A stretch of 64,000 bases of DNA from Myxococcota bacterium (GTDB lineage Bacteria > Myxococcota_A > UBA796). The translations under genes and the position numbers were made by a program. Below the pieces are notes generated by a model. The model was not told the DNA's origin, did no database searches, and was given only the letters and a program-made list of their open reading frames with translations. The stretch spans positions 226,845 through 290,844 of the forward strand of contig JAQXDW010000007.1 in assembly GCA_029251165.1 (NCBI GenBank). The letters run 5' to 3'. Positions 26,042-34,735 of the stretch are shown here, piece after piece (within the stretch, counting starts at the first letter, position 1; every line of letters starts with the position of its first letter).

Positions 26042-27289
26042 ATGTCTTTCTCACGACGCAACCTACTCACCAGCTCGGGCGCCCTCGCTGCCCTGTCTGC
26101 CTTCGGGTGGAACCCGAAGATGGCTCACGCCGCTGCAGGTGAGCGCAAGTTCATCTTCTTCTTCGCCGGCGGCGGCTGGGACACCACCACAGTCTTCGAT
26201 CCGCACCACGGCTCGGACAAGGTGGACATGGACCCCGAGACCCTCACCGGGTCACTGGGGAACCTCAGCTTTACTTCCGGTGAGGACCGACCCGAGATCG
26301 ATCGGTTCTTCACCCGCTGGGGCGGCCACTCCGCGATCGTTAACGGCATGGATGCCCGCAGCGTCGGGCATGCCTCTGCGACACAGTTCTCGCTGACCGG
26401 CACCTCAGCCTCCAGCTATCCAGACTGGCCGACCCTGCTCGCCAGCCGAGCGATCGGGGACTATCCCCTGCCCCACCTTGTGTTCTCCGGCCCCAACCTC
26501 GCCGGAACGCACGGCGGTGCAGTGGTTCGAGCCGGCGGCGGCGCGCTGCTCGATCTGATCGACGGCTCCATCGTCGGCGCTTCTGACAGTCCGTCACCGC
26601 TGCTCTCCACGCCATCAGACTCCATCGTCGATGCCTTCGTCTACGAGCGGACAGCGAAGTTCCTCTCCGGCCGCAGCGACGGCGGCGGTCGAGCCGATGC
26701 GCTGCTGACCAACCTGGAGCGCGGCATGGAGATCGAGGGCCGACGCTTCGAGGCTGGACTCTCCGACCTCGGCTCGTCCATCTTGGAGCAGGGCGTGAAG
26801 GCGGCTGAGATGATGCGTCTCGGACTGAGTCGATGCGCAATGATCGGTATTCCCGGAGGCTGGGACTCCCACGGTGACGTGACGGTCCAGGCACCGCAGT
26901 TTGACGACTTCTTCGACGCGCTCGACCAGCTCATGGACCACCTCTCCACCACTCCCGGTCTGGCCGCACCCTGGCTGATCGATGAGGTCGTGGTGGTTGC
27001 GCTGAGTGAGTTCGGACGTACCCCGCTGGTCAACGGCAGCGGCGGCAAGGATCACTGGCCGTACAACTCTGCGCTCGTGGTTGGCTCGGGTGTTCGCGGC
27101 AACCGCATGATTGGTCGCACCGACGATGGGCTCATCGCCAAGACCGTCGACTTCTCTACTGGAGAAGCCGATGACTTCGGCGACATCATCGGACCGGAGA
27201 ACCTCGGTGCTGCGCTGCTACAGCTCGGCGGCATCGATCCGGAGTCTCACCTGCCGGGCGTGCAGGTGCTGGATGCGCTGATTCGGTGA
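26042..27289 (+). CDS. DUF1501 family protein with Tat signal
   Basis: This 415-residue protein starts with a twin-arginine signal (SFSRRNLLTSSGALAALSAFG), so it should be exported folded, perhaps with a metal. The mature part fits DUF1501, a family with an alkaline phosphatase/sulfatase-like fold: FFFAGGGWDTTTVFDP near the N-terminus, IVNGMDARSVGHASATQF, and the VVVALSEFGRTPLVNGSGGKDHWPYNSALVVG segment, whose EFGRTP and D-H residues are the family hallmark. GAGG precedes the ATG 10 bp after the DUF1549-like gene. The substrate is unknown. Confidence 0.85.
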   Translation: MSFSRRNLLTSSGALAALSAFGWNPKMAHAAAGERKFIFFFAGGGWDTTTVFDPHHGSDKVDMDPETLTGSLGNLSFTSGEDRPEIDRFFTRWGGHSAIVNGMDARSVGHASATQFSLTGTSASSYPDWPTLLASRAIGDYPLPHLVFSGPNLAGTHGGAVVRAGGGALLDLIDGSIVGASDSPSPLLSTPSDSIVDAFVYERTAKFLSGRSDGGGRADALLTNLERGMEIEGRRFEAGLSDLGSSILEQGVKAAEMMRLGLSRCAMIGIPGGWDSHGDVTVQAPQFDDFFDALDQLMDHLSTTPGLAAPWLIDEVVVVALSEFGRTPLVNGSGGKDHWPYNSALVVGSGVRGNRMIGRTDDGLIAKTVDFSTGEADDFGDIIGPENLGAALLQLGGIDPESHLPGVQVLDALIR

Positions 27290-27642
27290 TGATTCTGGCA
27301 CTGATGCTTGCGTGTAACGGCAGCAATGATTCTGGTGTTATCTCCTGTGATCGAGAGCCGGCGCTGACGTTTGACAACTTCGGAAAGTCATTTCTCGCCA
27401 AGCACTGCACCGGCTGTCACTCGGTCCTCCAAGATGGCGACCTCCGCGAGGGGGCGCCGGTTGGGATCGATCTGAATACCTACGCTGACGTGCTCATCTG
27501 GGCGACTCGGATCGAGATACGCTCCATCGAGAACCTCGACATGCCGCCCGGTGGAGGGCCCTCAGAGGCAGAGCGTGGAATGCTCGAAGAGTGGCTGGAG
27601 TGCGAGGTCTATCCAGACCTTGAGACGCTGGAGGATGAATAG
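27286..27642 (+). CDS. Small c-type cytochrome lipoprotein
   Basis: The 118-residue product has a leader with a lipobox (LALMLACNGS) and a single heme-binding CTGCH motif near residue 44 (FLAKHCTGCHSVL), with a candidate distal Met in NLDMPPGGGPS near residue 86. That layout fits a planctomycete-type cytochrome c domain. The start is GTG at 27286, overlapping the DUF1501 stop (GTGA), or the next codon ATG at 27289. Placement beside the DUF1549-like gene suggests an electron-transfer role in the same envelope system. Confidence 0.78.
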   Translation: MMILALMLACNGSNDSGVISCDREPALTFDNFGKSFLAKHCTGCHSVLQDGDLREGAPVGIDLNTYADVLIWATRIEIRSIENLDMPPGGGPSEAERGMLEEWLECEVYPDLETLEDE

Positions 27643-27650
27643 TGTCCTCC

Positions 27651-28271
27651 ATGATCATCACGGTACTCCTGGGTTGTTCTGAGCAGACGGTTCGTGTGCT
27701 CGGTGAGGTTCCGGTCGCAGAGCCGCCGACAGAGGAAGCCGACGACTTTGGCTCCCCGCCAGACTGGGCGGACTGCACCTCTGGATACGCCGGACAATAC
27801 TTCAACCTCCCGGACAGCCATGCGGACGTCGAGCCTGGTGAGGATGTTCGAGATGCAGATACGTACGACGACTTAGACTGGTGGGACGCTCAGCGGCTGT
27901 CGTTCTCCCGGTTTGATCCCTCTCTGGATCATGGAAGCAACTGGTGGCCGGTGGACGATGGACTGAGCGGAGACCCCGCCTACTTCACGTCGACCTGGGT
28001 GGCGTGGATTCGGGTCTGGGAGGATGCTGAGGTCGCGTTTACGGCCGGGGCGTCCGATGATCTCTGGGTGGACATCAACGGCGAGACGGTGATTGCCCTC
28101 CCGGGTGTGAAGGCGTTCGATCCAGAGACGTTTACGGTCAGCCTGGACAACGGGCAGTATCCAATCAAGGTACGGTTTGCGCATCGAAGCGGAGACAGCG
28201 CGCTTCGGTTTCGTCCGCTGGACACCAACGTTACGATCTGCCATCCAGACTTCAATGAGGACACGGGCTAA
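27651..28271 (+). CDS. PA14/fibro-slime-like lipoprotein
   Basis: Starting at the ATG at 27651 gives a leader with a lipobox (MIITVLLGCSEQ); a GTG at 27642 overlapping the previous stop is also possible. The ~206-residue protein resembles PA14/fibro-slime domains: GYAGQYFNLPDSHADVE near the N-terminus, then VEFTAGASDDLW-like AFTAGASDDLWVDINGETVI and the NGQYPIKVRFAHRSGDSALRF strand pair. Such domains bind carbohydrate or extracellular partners. It is the last gene of the plus-strand run and is followed by an intrinsic terminator. Confidence 0.75.
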   Translation: MIITVLLGCSEQTVRVLGEVPVAEPPTEEADDFGSPPDWADCTSGYAGQYFNLPDSHADVEPGEDVRDADTYDDLDWWDAQRLSFSRFDPSLDHGSNWWPVDDGLSGDPAYFTSTWVAWIRVWEDAEVAFTAGASDDLWVDINGETVIALPGVKAFDPETFTVSLDNGQYPIKVRFAHRSGDSALRFRPLDTNVTICHPDFNEDTG

Positions 28272-28442
28272 GCCGGCACAGACGGCTTCGTGGACCAGTC
28301 ACCCAAGTTCTGAGGCTGTCGCAAGAGGCGCGGTGTCTCTGAGGCAGAGCTGTGTTCTTGAGGCAGTGCGGAATTGCTTCCGAGCCCGTACAGAGTCCGG
28401 CCTCCGTCGCGGGTACAGAGCATCCTGCAATGGTCTCAGCAG

Positions 28443-28474
28443 AATGGCGGCCCGTAGGCCGCCATTGTTTTTTT
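28443..28474 (+). terminator. Rho-independent terminator
   Basis: AATGGCGGCC (28443-28452) pairs perfectly with GGCCGCCATT (28457-28466) around a 4-nt loop, followed by G and seven T. It closes the 22714-28271 cluster, about 170 bp after the last stop codon. There is no T-run on the other strand, so it should not stop the convergent pilY1-like transcript in the same way. Confidence 0.92.
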
Positions 28475-28508
28475 GTGACCAACGAAATCCGTCACTCAAG
28501 CTCGCGCC

Positions 28509-31500
28509 TTAGAAGATCTCCATCCACGCGATGTTTGCTGTTCCGAGGTACGGGTCGGTCGCAGCATCGATCGACGTCAGGCCCGAAGCGCTGCCATCTG
28601 ACGTTCCGACATACAGCGTTCCAGTCTTTCCAACCGCGATTCCACTGACGCGCTCGCCCTCGAACTCCTGATAGTCGGAGTCTGCCGCGTCGGCCTCGCC
28701 GCTGCCGTCGGTGTCCATGCCTGGCGTGCAGTCATCGAACCGGATGCCATAGAGGCGGCCGTCTCCGCCGTCACAGCGATCGGCCTCGGGAAGCCAGGTC
28801 GAGAAGTACACAACGCCGGCATATGCCACCGGATCACTCGTGAGTCCTTCGCTAATTCCCAGCGAGTAGATTCCTGTTCCGCCACAATCAGAGATGGCGT
28901 CCATCGAGTCATCGTCGCAGGAGAGCGGGGCGGTGTCCTTCATTGCAAAGAAGTAGCCGGTCTTGCCCGAGTCCCGGTCGTACGGTGAGCCGCTGCCCCA
29001 GTAGACTCCAAGAGAGCCGTCGTCGAGCCAGGAGGTGGTGGCAGCGTAGTAGACGTCTGGGCGGTAGAGCAGGGAGCCGTCATCGATCGGATCAAAGAAC
29101 TCGATCCACTCCATGTCGCCCGGATCCTGGGCGTTGATGCATGCCTTGTACATCCAAGTGCTGCCCGGATCGGAGATGTCGCCGGGGCCGCTACCGCCCT
29201 CATCGAGCGGCGCGTAGGATGTGGAGACCGGGAAGTAGACGGTGTCCATGTCGCCGTCGTCGTCCGCATCGATTGCTGCGAGCGCTGCGGCGATGTACGC
29301 GTACTCATAGTGACCAGCGGTGTCCGAGTCGTTGTCGAGCACGGAGCCCCAGCCCGTCTCCGGGTGATCGTTGTCACCACGCGCGTAGCCGACGCCATCG
29401 GAGTCCTGAATCTCTGCGTCAGTGGTGCCCCAGTAGTCGTCACCGACCGCCCACATGTAGAGGTTGGCCTCAGCAGCCTCGTAGTAGTCCGTCGCTGTGC
29501 TGACCGGAACCGCGCGACCGCTGCCCCACATCGCCACGTAGCGGTCGATCATGTCAGAGTCAGAGTCGTCGAGGACAAGGCCGACGAGCGGACGGCCGAT
29601 GGTGTAGCCCATCGCAGAGGCGTCGGTCTCGTCGGTCTGCTCCCAGAGGAACTCCGGAGTGGTCGGATCGGTGATGTCGAGGGCGAGGGTCGCGGGACCA
29701 CCCTGGCCCTGCTGGACCACCACGATCCGGCGCCACTCGCAGTCCTCGGGAACTGAGTTGCAGGACTGAGCGCCGTCGCCGTCGTAGTCAATCCAGACAT
29801 CTTCGACGACCGGAGTACCATCGAACAGGAAGGTACGGCCGTAGAGCATCAGATCGATCAGGCGACCGGCCCACTCTGCATCGTGCTCTCGGTAGAGCAG
29901 GTAGCCCGGAATCCAAGCCCACAGCTCCTCACCGATCTCGGTGTCGGAGGTGTCGTCGTTCTCTTCGAGACGGAAGGCATGGAGCATCCCGTCGTTTGCC
30001 GGTGTGAGCACGATGCCGGGGTAGTCGTTGACCTCCAATTCCTGGAGGAAGGTTCGGTACACCGTGTTGATTGCGTAGACATCAGAGTCGACCTCCACGA
30101 CGACCGGGATCGCGTTGGGAGAGTCACCGAGTCGCCAGGTCCCACGCTCCTGCTCGAGGTAGCGGAACTCCGCCTCGTTGAGACCACGGACGAAGTCGAC
30201 GAGGGCCTGGAGGTCCTGATCATCGACCTGGCAGTCGTCGTTGAGATCGTAGGACTGATCGTCCGCGCAGCTGGCGTCGTCGGGGTCGGGGGTCGTGTCG
30301 AGGATGAGGTCGAGGGCGGTCGTGTCGGCGCCAACGTTGGTGACGAAGTCGAGGTCGAAGCCCTGTCGCTTGTCGTTGATGGACTCGGAGTACATGGCGG
30401 TGACGCCATCCTCGAAGAAGGTGTAGATGTCGCGTCGGCCGATACCGTCGCGGTCTTCTTCGTTGGACTCTGAGGCCGTGACGATCCGGCTGACGAGGAG
30501 GTCACCACCATCCCACAGCGCGCCGCCGTATGAGGCATCGCCATCGTAGAGAACCTGACCGTATGTGCTGCTGCCAGGATCGGTGTCGATCTCGTAGGCG
30601 CGGACGTGACCCTCTGCCAGCGGCTCACCACCAGCTATCTCGAAGAACGAGTAGATGAGGTACTCACCGTTGGTCGAGACGATGGGCGTGGAGGCGGAGT
30701 AGAACCCCGACCGCACATCCATCATGACCTCCATCAGCGAGGCGAGCATCTCATCGCGGTCCCCGCTGAGGACGTCGTAGACCCCTGCACCGCTGATGAG
30801 GTCCGAGGCATTTGTGAACAGGTTGTCGGCGACAGAGTCATCGTCCGTGTTGAAGCCGAGGGTGTGGACCGTAGCGATCTGATAGTCGGTGAGATCGGAG
30901 CGATAGTCCTTCGTGTACATCCGCCAGACAGCGTTGTCGTAGAGACACTGAGAGTCCGATGCGGAGCCCTCGCCGGTCTCGTCGCACTCAATGTCGGTGT
31001 AGCCATAGAGGCCGTTGATGTCCGGACTGTACTCGGTGACCACAGCGTCATCGTGGACGCTGCGGCCCTTGGTGATGACGATGACGTGGGTGTCCTGGCA
31101 GGCGTAATTGATCGGCCCCTCTTCCCAGTCCTTGGTGAAGCCGTCGCTGTCGTCGTCGATCTCGTCCTCGGTGGTGGTGTCTGTGAGATAGTCCGAGGAC
31201 ACCGAGGCGAGGACCTCGCCGAGGTTTCGGGTCTCGACACCGCTGCCGTGGGTCGTGAGGTTGGACATCGCGTCCGAGAACTCTGCAAACGGCGAGCCCA
31301 GCGGCGCGATCTCGTAGTAGCCGTTGTCGGTCTCAGAGTCCGTGGTGCCGACCGCACCATACCGCGCCCAGTCATAGTGCTGCACCATGACGCTGAGCAC
31401 CTCTGCGACCACCTCGATGCAGGGGTCACCATCGGTCCCGCCGTCACAGGGCTCGTCCATGTCCTCGGAGAGATCGATGACATAGAGGATGTTTGGCGTG

Positions 31501-31655
31501 ACCGACTCGGTGACGGCGAGGTAGTCATCCGCGCCACCAGAAGAGGAGGCAGAGGCTGTTCCCCCGGGCAGAAGCGCCAGGGAGAGCATCGCCAGAGACG
31601 ACAGACCAGGAAGCAGGAGGTGAGAGCGGGTGGTGTGCATTCGAGTTCCCCTCAT
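28509..31655 (-). CDS. pilY1: PilY1-like type IV pilus tip protein
   Basis: The 1048-residue secreted protein has a signal peptide (SLAMLSLALLPGGTASA) and an N-terminal VWA-like domain (NILYVIDLSEDMDE) whose MIDAS reads DxSxD instead of the usual DxSxS. The second half fits the PilY1 C-terminal propeller: GMLHAFRLEEN and ELWAWIPGYLL, then IVVVQQGQGGPATLALDITDPTTPEFLWEQ. Near residues 460-485 a YDLNDDCQVDDQDLQALVDFV stretch looks like a dockerin-type calcium-binding F-hand. PilY1 sits at the pilus tip, primes pilus assembly with minor pilins and can act as an adhesin. It is the last gene after pilX, overlapping its stop (ATGA). An alternative start at 31640 removes five residues. Confidence 0.87.
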   Translation of the reverse strand: MRGTRMHTTRSHLLLPGLSSLAMLSLALLPGGTASASSSGGADDYLAVTESVTPNILYVIDLSEDMDEPCDGGTDGDPCIEVVAEVLSVMVQHYDWARYGAVGTTDSETDNGYYEIAPLGSPFAEFSDAMSNLTTHGSGVETRNLGEVLASVSSDYLTDTTTEDEIDDDSDGFTKDWEEGPINYACQDTHVIVITKGRSVHDDAVVTEYSPDINGLYGYTDIECDETGEGSASDSQCLYDNAVWRMYTKDYRSDLTDYQIATVHTLGFNTDDDSVADNLFTNASDLISGAGVYDVLSGDRDEMLASLMEVMMDVRSGFYSASTPIVSTNGEYLIYSFFEIAGGEPLAEGHVRAYEIDTDPGSSTYGQVLYDGDASYGGALWDGGDLLVSRIVTASESNEEDRDGIGRRDIYTFFEDGVTAMYSESINDKRQGFDLDFVTNVGADTTALDLILDTTPDPDDASCADDQSYDLNDDCQVDDQDLQALVDFVRGLNEAEFRYLEQERGTWRLGDSPNAIPVVVEVDSDVYAINTVYRTFLQELEVNDYPGIVLTPANDGMLHAFRLEENDDTSDTEIGEELWAWIPGYLLYREHDAEWAGRLIDLMLYGRTFLFDGTPVVEDVWIDYDGDGAQSCNSVPEDCEWRRIVVVQQGQGGPATLALDITDPTTPEFLWEQTDETDASAMGYTIGRPLVGLVLDDSDSDMIDRYVAMWGSGRAVPVSTATDYYEAAEANLYMWAVGDDYWGTTDAEIQDSDGVGYARGDNDHPETGWGSVLDNDSDTAGHYEYAYIAAALAAIDADDDGDMDTVYFPVSTSYAPLDEGGSGPGDISDPGSTWMYKACINAQDPGDMEWIEFFDPIDDGSLLYRPDVYYAATTSWLDDGSLGVYWGSGSPYDRDSGKTGYFFAMKDTAPLSCDDDSMDAISDCGGTGIYSLGISEGLTSDPVAYAGVVYFSTWLPEADRCDGGDGRLYGIRFDDCTPGMDTDGSGEADAADSDYQEFEGERVSGIAVGKTGTLYVGTSDGSASGLTSIDAATDPYLGTANIAWMEIF

Positions 31656-32203
31656 CGGATCCGACAGGACCCGTCCATGACCTTCCGCAGAACGGAGGCA
31701 GTCTTGGCCTGGGTTTCGTTGATGTTGTCGTTGGTGACGGCGTCCTGCATTCGTGCAGTGGACTCCATCAGCCAGTAGTCACTGCGAAAGCCCGCGCGAC
31801 CGACCTCGGTAGAGTATCCGGGGGGTGGATTGCCGCACCGGATGTAGGTGGCAGAGACCCAGTAGACACCCAGGTTGTGGGTGTAGGTCAGTCCACCAAA
31901 GTCCGCCTCAGCTGCAGCGGCATTGACGAAGTCGTCGTGGGTGTCGCCGGAGTCGATGCCCTCGGAGAGCGGGTTCGTCCAGCGCAGCTCATCGCGCGCG
32001 TGCTCGTTGCCGGCGGAGGAGGTGTTGAGCACCAGCATGTGCTTTCGGTTCTGGAGCGCGATGCGCTGGTCGACCCCAGCAATCGTCAGGGTGCTGCTCC
32101 CGAGAACGGCCAGCAGCGCCAACAGAACCATCGCAACCAGCATGACGTAGCCGCGGCGATCGCTGCGGCGGTTGAGCTGGTGGAGTCTGGGTGTGTGCAT
32201 CAC
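31652..32203 (-). CDS. pilX: PilX-like minor pilin
   Basis: This 183-residue protein has the PilX N-terminal layout: a basic tail (RRSDRRGYVM), a hydrophobic helix (LVAMVLLALLAVLGSSTLTIA) and then QRIALQNRK. It lacks the GFTLxE class III prepilin motif of its neighbours, which is normal for PilX/GspK-like components. The start is GTG, followed by ATG at 32200, overlapping the pilW stop. With FimU, PilV, PilW and PilY1 it should form the complex that primes type IVa pilus assembly. Confidence 0.82.
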   Translation of the reverse strand: MMHTPRLHQLNRRSDRRGYVMLVAMVLLALLAVLGSSTLTIAGVDQRIALQNRKHMLVLNTSSAGNEHARDELRWTNPLSEGIDSGDTHDDFVNAAAAEADFGGLTYTHNLGVYWVSATYIRCGNPPPGYSTEVGRAGFRSDYWLMESTARMQDAVTNDNINETQAKTASVLRKVMDGSCRIR

Positions 32204-33303
32204 AGCGCTCGCAGGTTTCGGGTGGCGACCTCGGTGACCAGTACCTGACGATAGTAGCCGTCTTCGTCGGTGCTGCCGACGGCGTTGTTGGCGATGTCTG
32301 GTCTGATGTTCTTGTAGATGCCGCGGCTCTCTTCTCTGGAGGAGCGAATGAGCAGGTGGATGCGCACACCCCAGACCTCATCAGCACGGTCGCTGGTGAA
32401 GTCATCGCGCCACTGAGTGTCATCGTCGCAGCGGGCTCCGATGCCACCGTCCATGCAGTACATGAGCTGGAGGTCCTCGACGTTGTCGACAAGAGGGATG
32501 TCGTCGTCGTTGGGCCAGTTGAAGTTCATGTCCATCATCAAGACCGGATGATCTTCGGTGCCCGGACCGGTTCCGTCGTCGCTGTCATCGATGTAGAAGG
32601 TGAGCACCTGCCCCTTCGCGCAGCGCATGATCGGCGAGAGGTTGGTGTCGGTACCGAAGAGGTTGACGTAGTCGGTGTAGTTGGTGTCGTTCTCGTAGAC
32701 GGAGACGACGCCGTTGCTGACGTCTGCGTCTGCAGAGACCTCCCAGAGGTAGGACTCAGTTCCACTCATCGAGGCGAAGTCATGACACAGCAGCAGGTCG
32801 CCGGCGGTGATCTGCTGGAGCTTCTCGTTGTTCTCGAGGGTGTTGGGCTGGAAGGTGAGCGACTCCGTGGTGTAAGCCTCCATCACACTGTAGTGCGTCG
32901 ACATGACGGTGGAGGGATCGCCATAGACAACGGTGATGGCATCGGTGCCGTTGGCTCCGTCGCTGTCCCAGGGAATGATCGCGGGAAGCTCGCTGGCATC
33001 GATGCTGGAGCCAGAAGTGCCGTCGGAGCCCATGACTCCGGCAATATACCCGCTGGTGTTGAAGCCAGACATCCGAATGCTTCGAGAGAGGACGTCTGCG
33101 CCGAATCGGAGGTTCTGGTGCATCTCCATCTGGAGGTCCTGGAACATGAACTGCCGCGACTGGATGGTGAACAGTCCGTAGAGACCCGCGACCACAAACG
33201 CCGCGATCGCGATGGCGACCAACATCTCCAGCATCGTGAAGCCCCGGCGAAGGGAGCGACGGATGAAGGCGGGGCTGATCTCAGGCATGGAGCGGTGCGT
33301 CAT
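32200..33303 (-). CDS. pilW: PilW-like minor pilin
   Basis: A 367-residue type IV prepilin: basic leader, cleavage motif GFTMLEMLVAIAIAAF with Glu at +5, then a hydrophobic helix and a long beta-rich globular domain ending about residue 367. The size and the FMFQDLQMEMHQNLRFGADVLSRSIRMSGF segment after the helix fit PilW. It would be processed by the prepilin peptidase PilD, not encoded in this window. It is separated from pilV by 3 bp and overlaps pilX. Confidence 0.87.
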   Translation of the reverse strand: MTHRSMPEISPAFIRRSLRRGFTMLEMLVAIAIAAFVVAGLYGLFTIQSRQFMFQDLQMEMHQNLRFGADVLSRSIRMSGFNTSGYIAGVMGSDGTSGSSIDASELPAIIPWDSDGANGTDAITVVYGDPSTVMSTHYSVMEAYTTESLTFQPNTLENNEKLQQITAGDLLLCHDFASMSGTESYLWEVSADADVSNGVVSVYENDTNYTDYVNLFGTDTNLSPIMRCAKGQVLTFYIDDSDDGTGPGTEDHPVLMMDMNFNWPNDDDIPLVDNVEDLQLMYCMDGGIGARCDDDTQWRDDFTSDRADEVWGVRIHLLIRSSREESRGIYKNIRPDIANNAVGSTDEDGYYRQVLVTEVATRNLRAL

Positions 33304-33306
33304 GAC

Positions 33307-33897
33307 TCAGTCCCGGAACCGGTAGGAGGAGACCGTGGTACCCAGCCAGCGGCCAAAAGCTTCGTCGCGGTACTGACAGCGGACCTTGAGGCGAGTCCAG
33401 GTGGCGTTGGCGTCCATGTCCTCGACATCCCAGGTGACGTAGTAGACCGGCTCTCCCAGAGTGTCGTCTTCATCATTGGCGGAGTTCACCGGATCGGGCT
33501 CGATGGAGTTGTCCGGGTGCTCGAGCCAGGCCCACTCCGTGGTGTTGCTTCCAGACGCCGTGCTGTCAGAGTCGTTGTCCACCAGATCGCTGGGTCGGCC
33601 CGTCGTCTCATCCCAGTGCAGCATCAGCAGACGCTCCATCTGAAGCTGAGAGAGGTAGGTGCAGTCCGTCATCTTCCGAGCATGCATGTTGGAGCGGACC
33701 GCCTGACTGTGGAAGCCAAACATCACCAGAAGAGAGAACCCGAGGAGCGCTGAGGCGATGAGAACCTCGATGAGGGTGAACCCGCCGACACTGCGCCGCC
33801 GCTGGAGGTTCACAGGTCCGCTCTTGCTGACTCGATCCGCGGACAGGGGGTCGCCCGCACTCATCGTGGGCGCGCTCTGAGCGGCTCCGGTTCTCAT
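33307..33897 (-). CDS. pilV: PilV-like minor pilin
   Basis: I place the start at the ATG at 33897; the longest frame begins at a TTG (33924) and another Met lies at 33864, so the leader length is uncertain. The prepilin motif GGFTLIEVLIASALLGFSLL carries the +5 Glu, and QLQMERLL follows the helix as in PilV. The leader before the motif is unusually long (about 36 residues from 33897, or 25 from 33864) compared with typical short prepilin leaders. The gene is 35 bp after the FimU-like gene and 3 bp before pilW. Confidence 0.8.
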   Translation of the reverse strand: MRTGAAQSAPTMSAGDPLSADRVSKSGPVNLQRRRSVGGFTLIEVLIASALLGFSLLVMFGFHSQAVRSNMHARKMTDCTYLSQLQMERLLMLHWDETTGRPSDLVDNDSDSTASGSNTTEWAWLEHPDNSIEPDPVNSANDEDDTLGEPVYYVTWDVEDMDANATWTRLKVRCQYRDEAFGRWLGTTVSSYRFRD

Positions 33898-33932
33898 CAC
33901 AGGGGGGGGCTTGAGGGGGGTCAATGTCTGCT

Positions 33933-34604
33933 CTACTGCTTGCTGCTGCTGGTGGCGGTGCCGACAGAGGCATCCTTGTACTCAGCACCGAGGGCGGAGA
34001 CGAGGCGGATCATTCCAGAGCGGAAGATCACCACGGAGACCTCATCGGTGAAGCCTCCCCGGGTGGCCTGCTGGTTTGCCAGCGTGAGTTCGATGTAGCC
34101 GCTGCTGGAGAAGTCGCTGCCCGGATTGGTCACCCAGCCCCGAGGGCTGAACACGACGGCATCGGCGTTGCTGGTGCCTGGACCGACGAGGGTGCCCCAG
34201 TCCTTGAGGCAGACATCTGCCGCGCGGTGGTTGCCCTCCATCCCGAGATCCGTGATGGCCTCTCCCTGCAGATCATCCGAGCCATCATCGAAGGCATCCT
34301 CAGGAAGAAGATCCCAGGCCTGAGAGCTTGAGGAGCGATCGCCGATGGACATCTCCCAGCGGCCGCCCATGCTGTCTGGATCCGAACAGTCACCACCGGC
34401 ATCGGTGAGCCGCAGGCGGGTCTCCCGGTTGCTCTGGACAGCGAGGTTTCGAAGGCTGGTCATGTCGGACTTCAAGAGGCGAGCAGCTCGGATCATGCGG
34501 AAGCGAGGGAGCTGGTCCGTCATACTACTCCACCCAATCGCTGCGAGGAATCCCAGCAGGACGAGGGCAACCATCAGTTCGATGAGGGTGAAGCCTTGGC
34601 GCAT
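33933..34604 (-). CDS. FimU/FimT-like (GspH family) minor pilin
   Basis: This 223-residue prepilin has a three-residue leader and the class III motif QGFTLIELMVALVLLGFLAAIG. The RMIRAARLLKSDMTSLRNLAVQSNRETRLRL segment after the helix is typical of GspH/FimT/FimU proteins. A CSDPDS...CLKDWG pair of cysteines in the globular domain may form a disulfide. It is the first gene of the minor-pilin operon and lies immediately downstream of a sigma-54-type promoter. Confidence 0.85.
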   Translation of the reverse strand: MRQGFTLIELMVALVLLGFLAAIGWSSMTDQLPRFRMIRAARLLKSDMTSLRNLAVQSNRETRLRLTDAGGDCSDPDSMGGRWEMSIGDRSSSSQAWDLLPEDAFDDGSDDLQGEAITDLGMEGNHRAADVCLKDWGTLVGPGTSNADAVVFSPRGWVTNPGSDFSSSGYIELTLANQQATRGGFTDEVSVVIFRSGMIRLVSALGAEYKDASVGTATSSSKQ

Positions 34605-34631
34605 GACAGACCTGTGTCAACAATTAATATA

Positions 34632-34648
34632 TGCAAGAGTTGTACCAG
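34632..34648 (-). promoter_or_regulatory. Sigma-54 (-24/-12) promoter of the minor-pilin operon
   Basis: Read on the minus strand the site is CTGGTACAACTCTTGCA. It matches the YTGGCACGRNNNTTGCW consensus with the invariant GG and GC at the correct 10-nt spacing; only two of the semi-conserved bases differ. Transcription would start near 34621, about 17 nt before the FimU-like start codon. The surrounding ~60 bp are AT-rich. A sigma-54 activator gene lies about 1 kb upstream on the same strand. Confidence 0.82.
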
Positions 34649-34735
34649 AAATCAGCACGTCATTCCCGACATTGCATCGATCCAAACAGCGCTCGAGGTC
34701 GGGAAAAAGTTCCCGCATGGGAAAACATTTCCTAG

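Noticed and set aside
33898..33924. A longer pilV start at a TTG codon
   Set aside because: TTG is a rare start, there is no good ribosome-binding site, and it would lengthen an already long prepilin leader. The ATG at 33897 was preferred.
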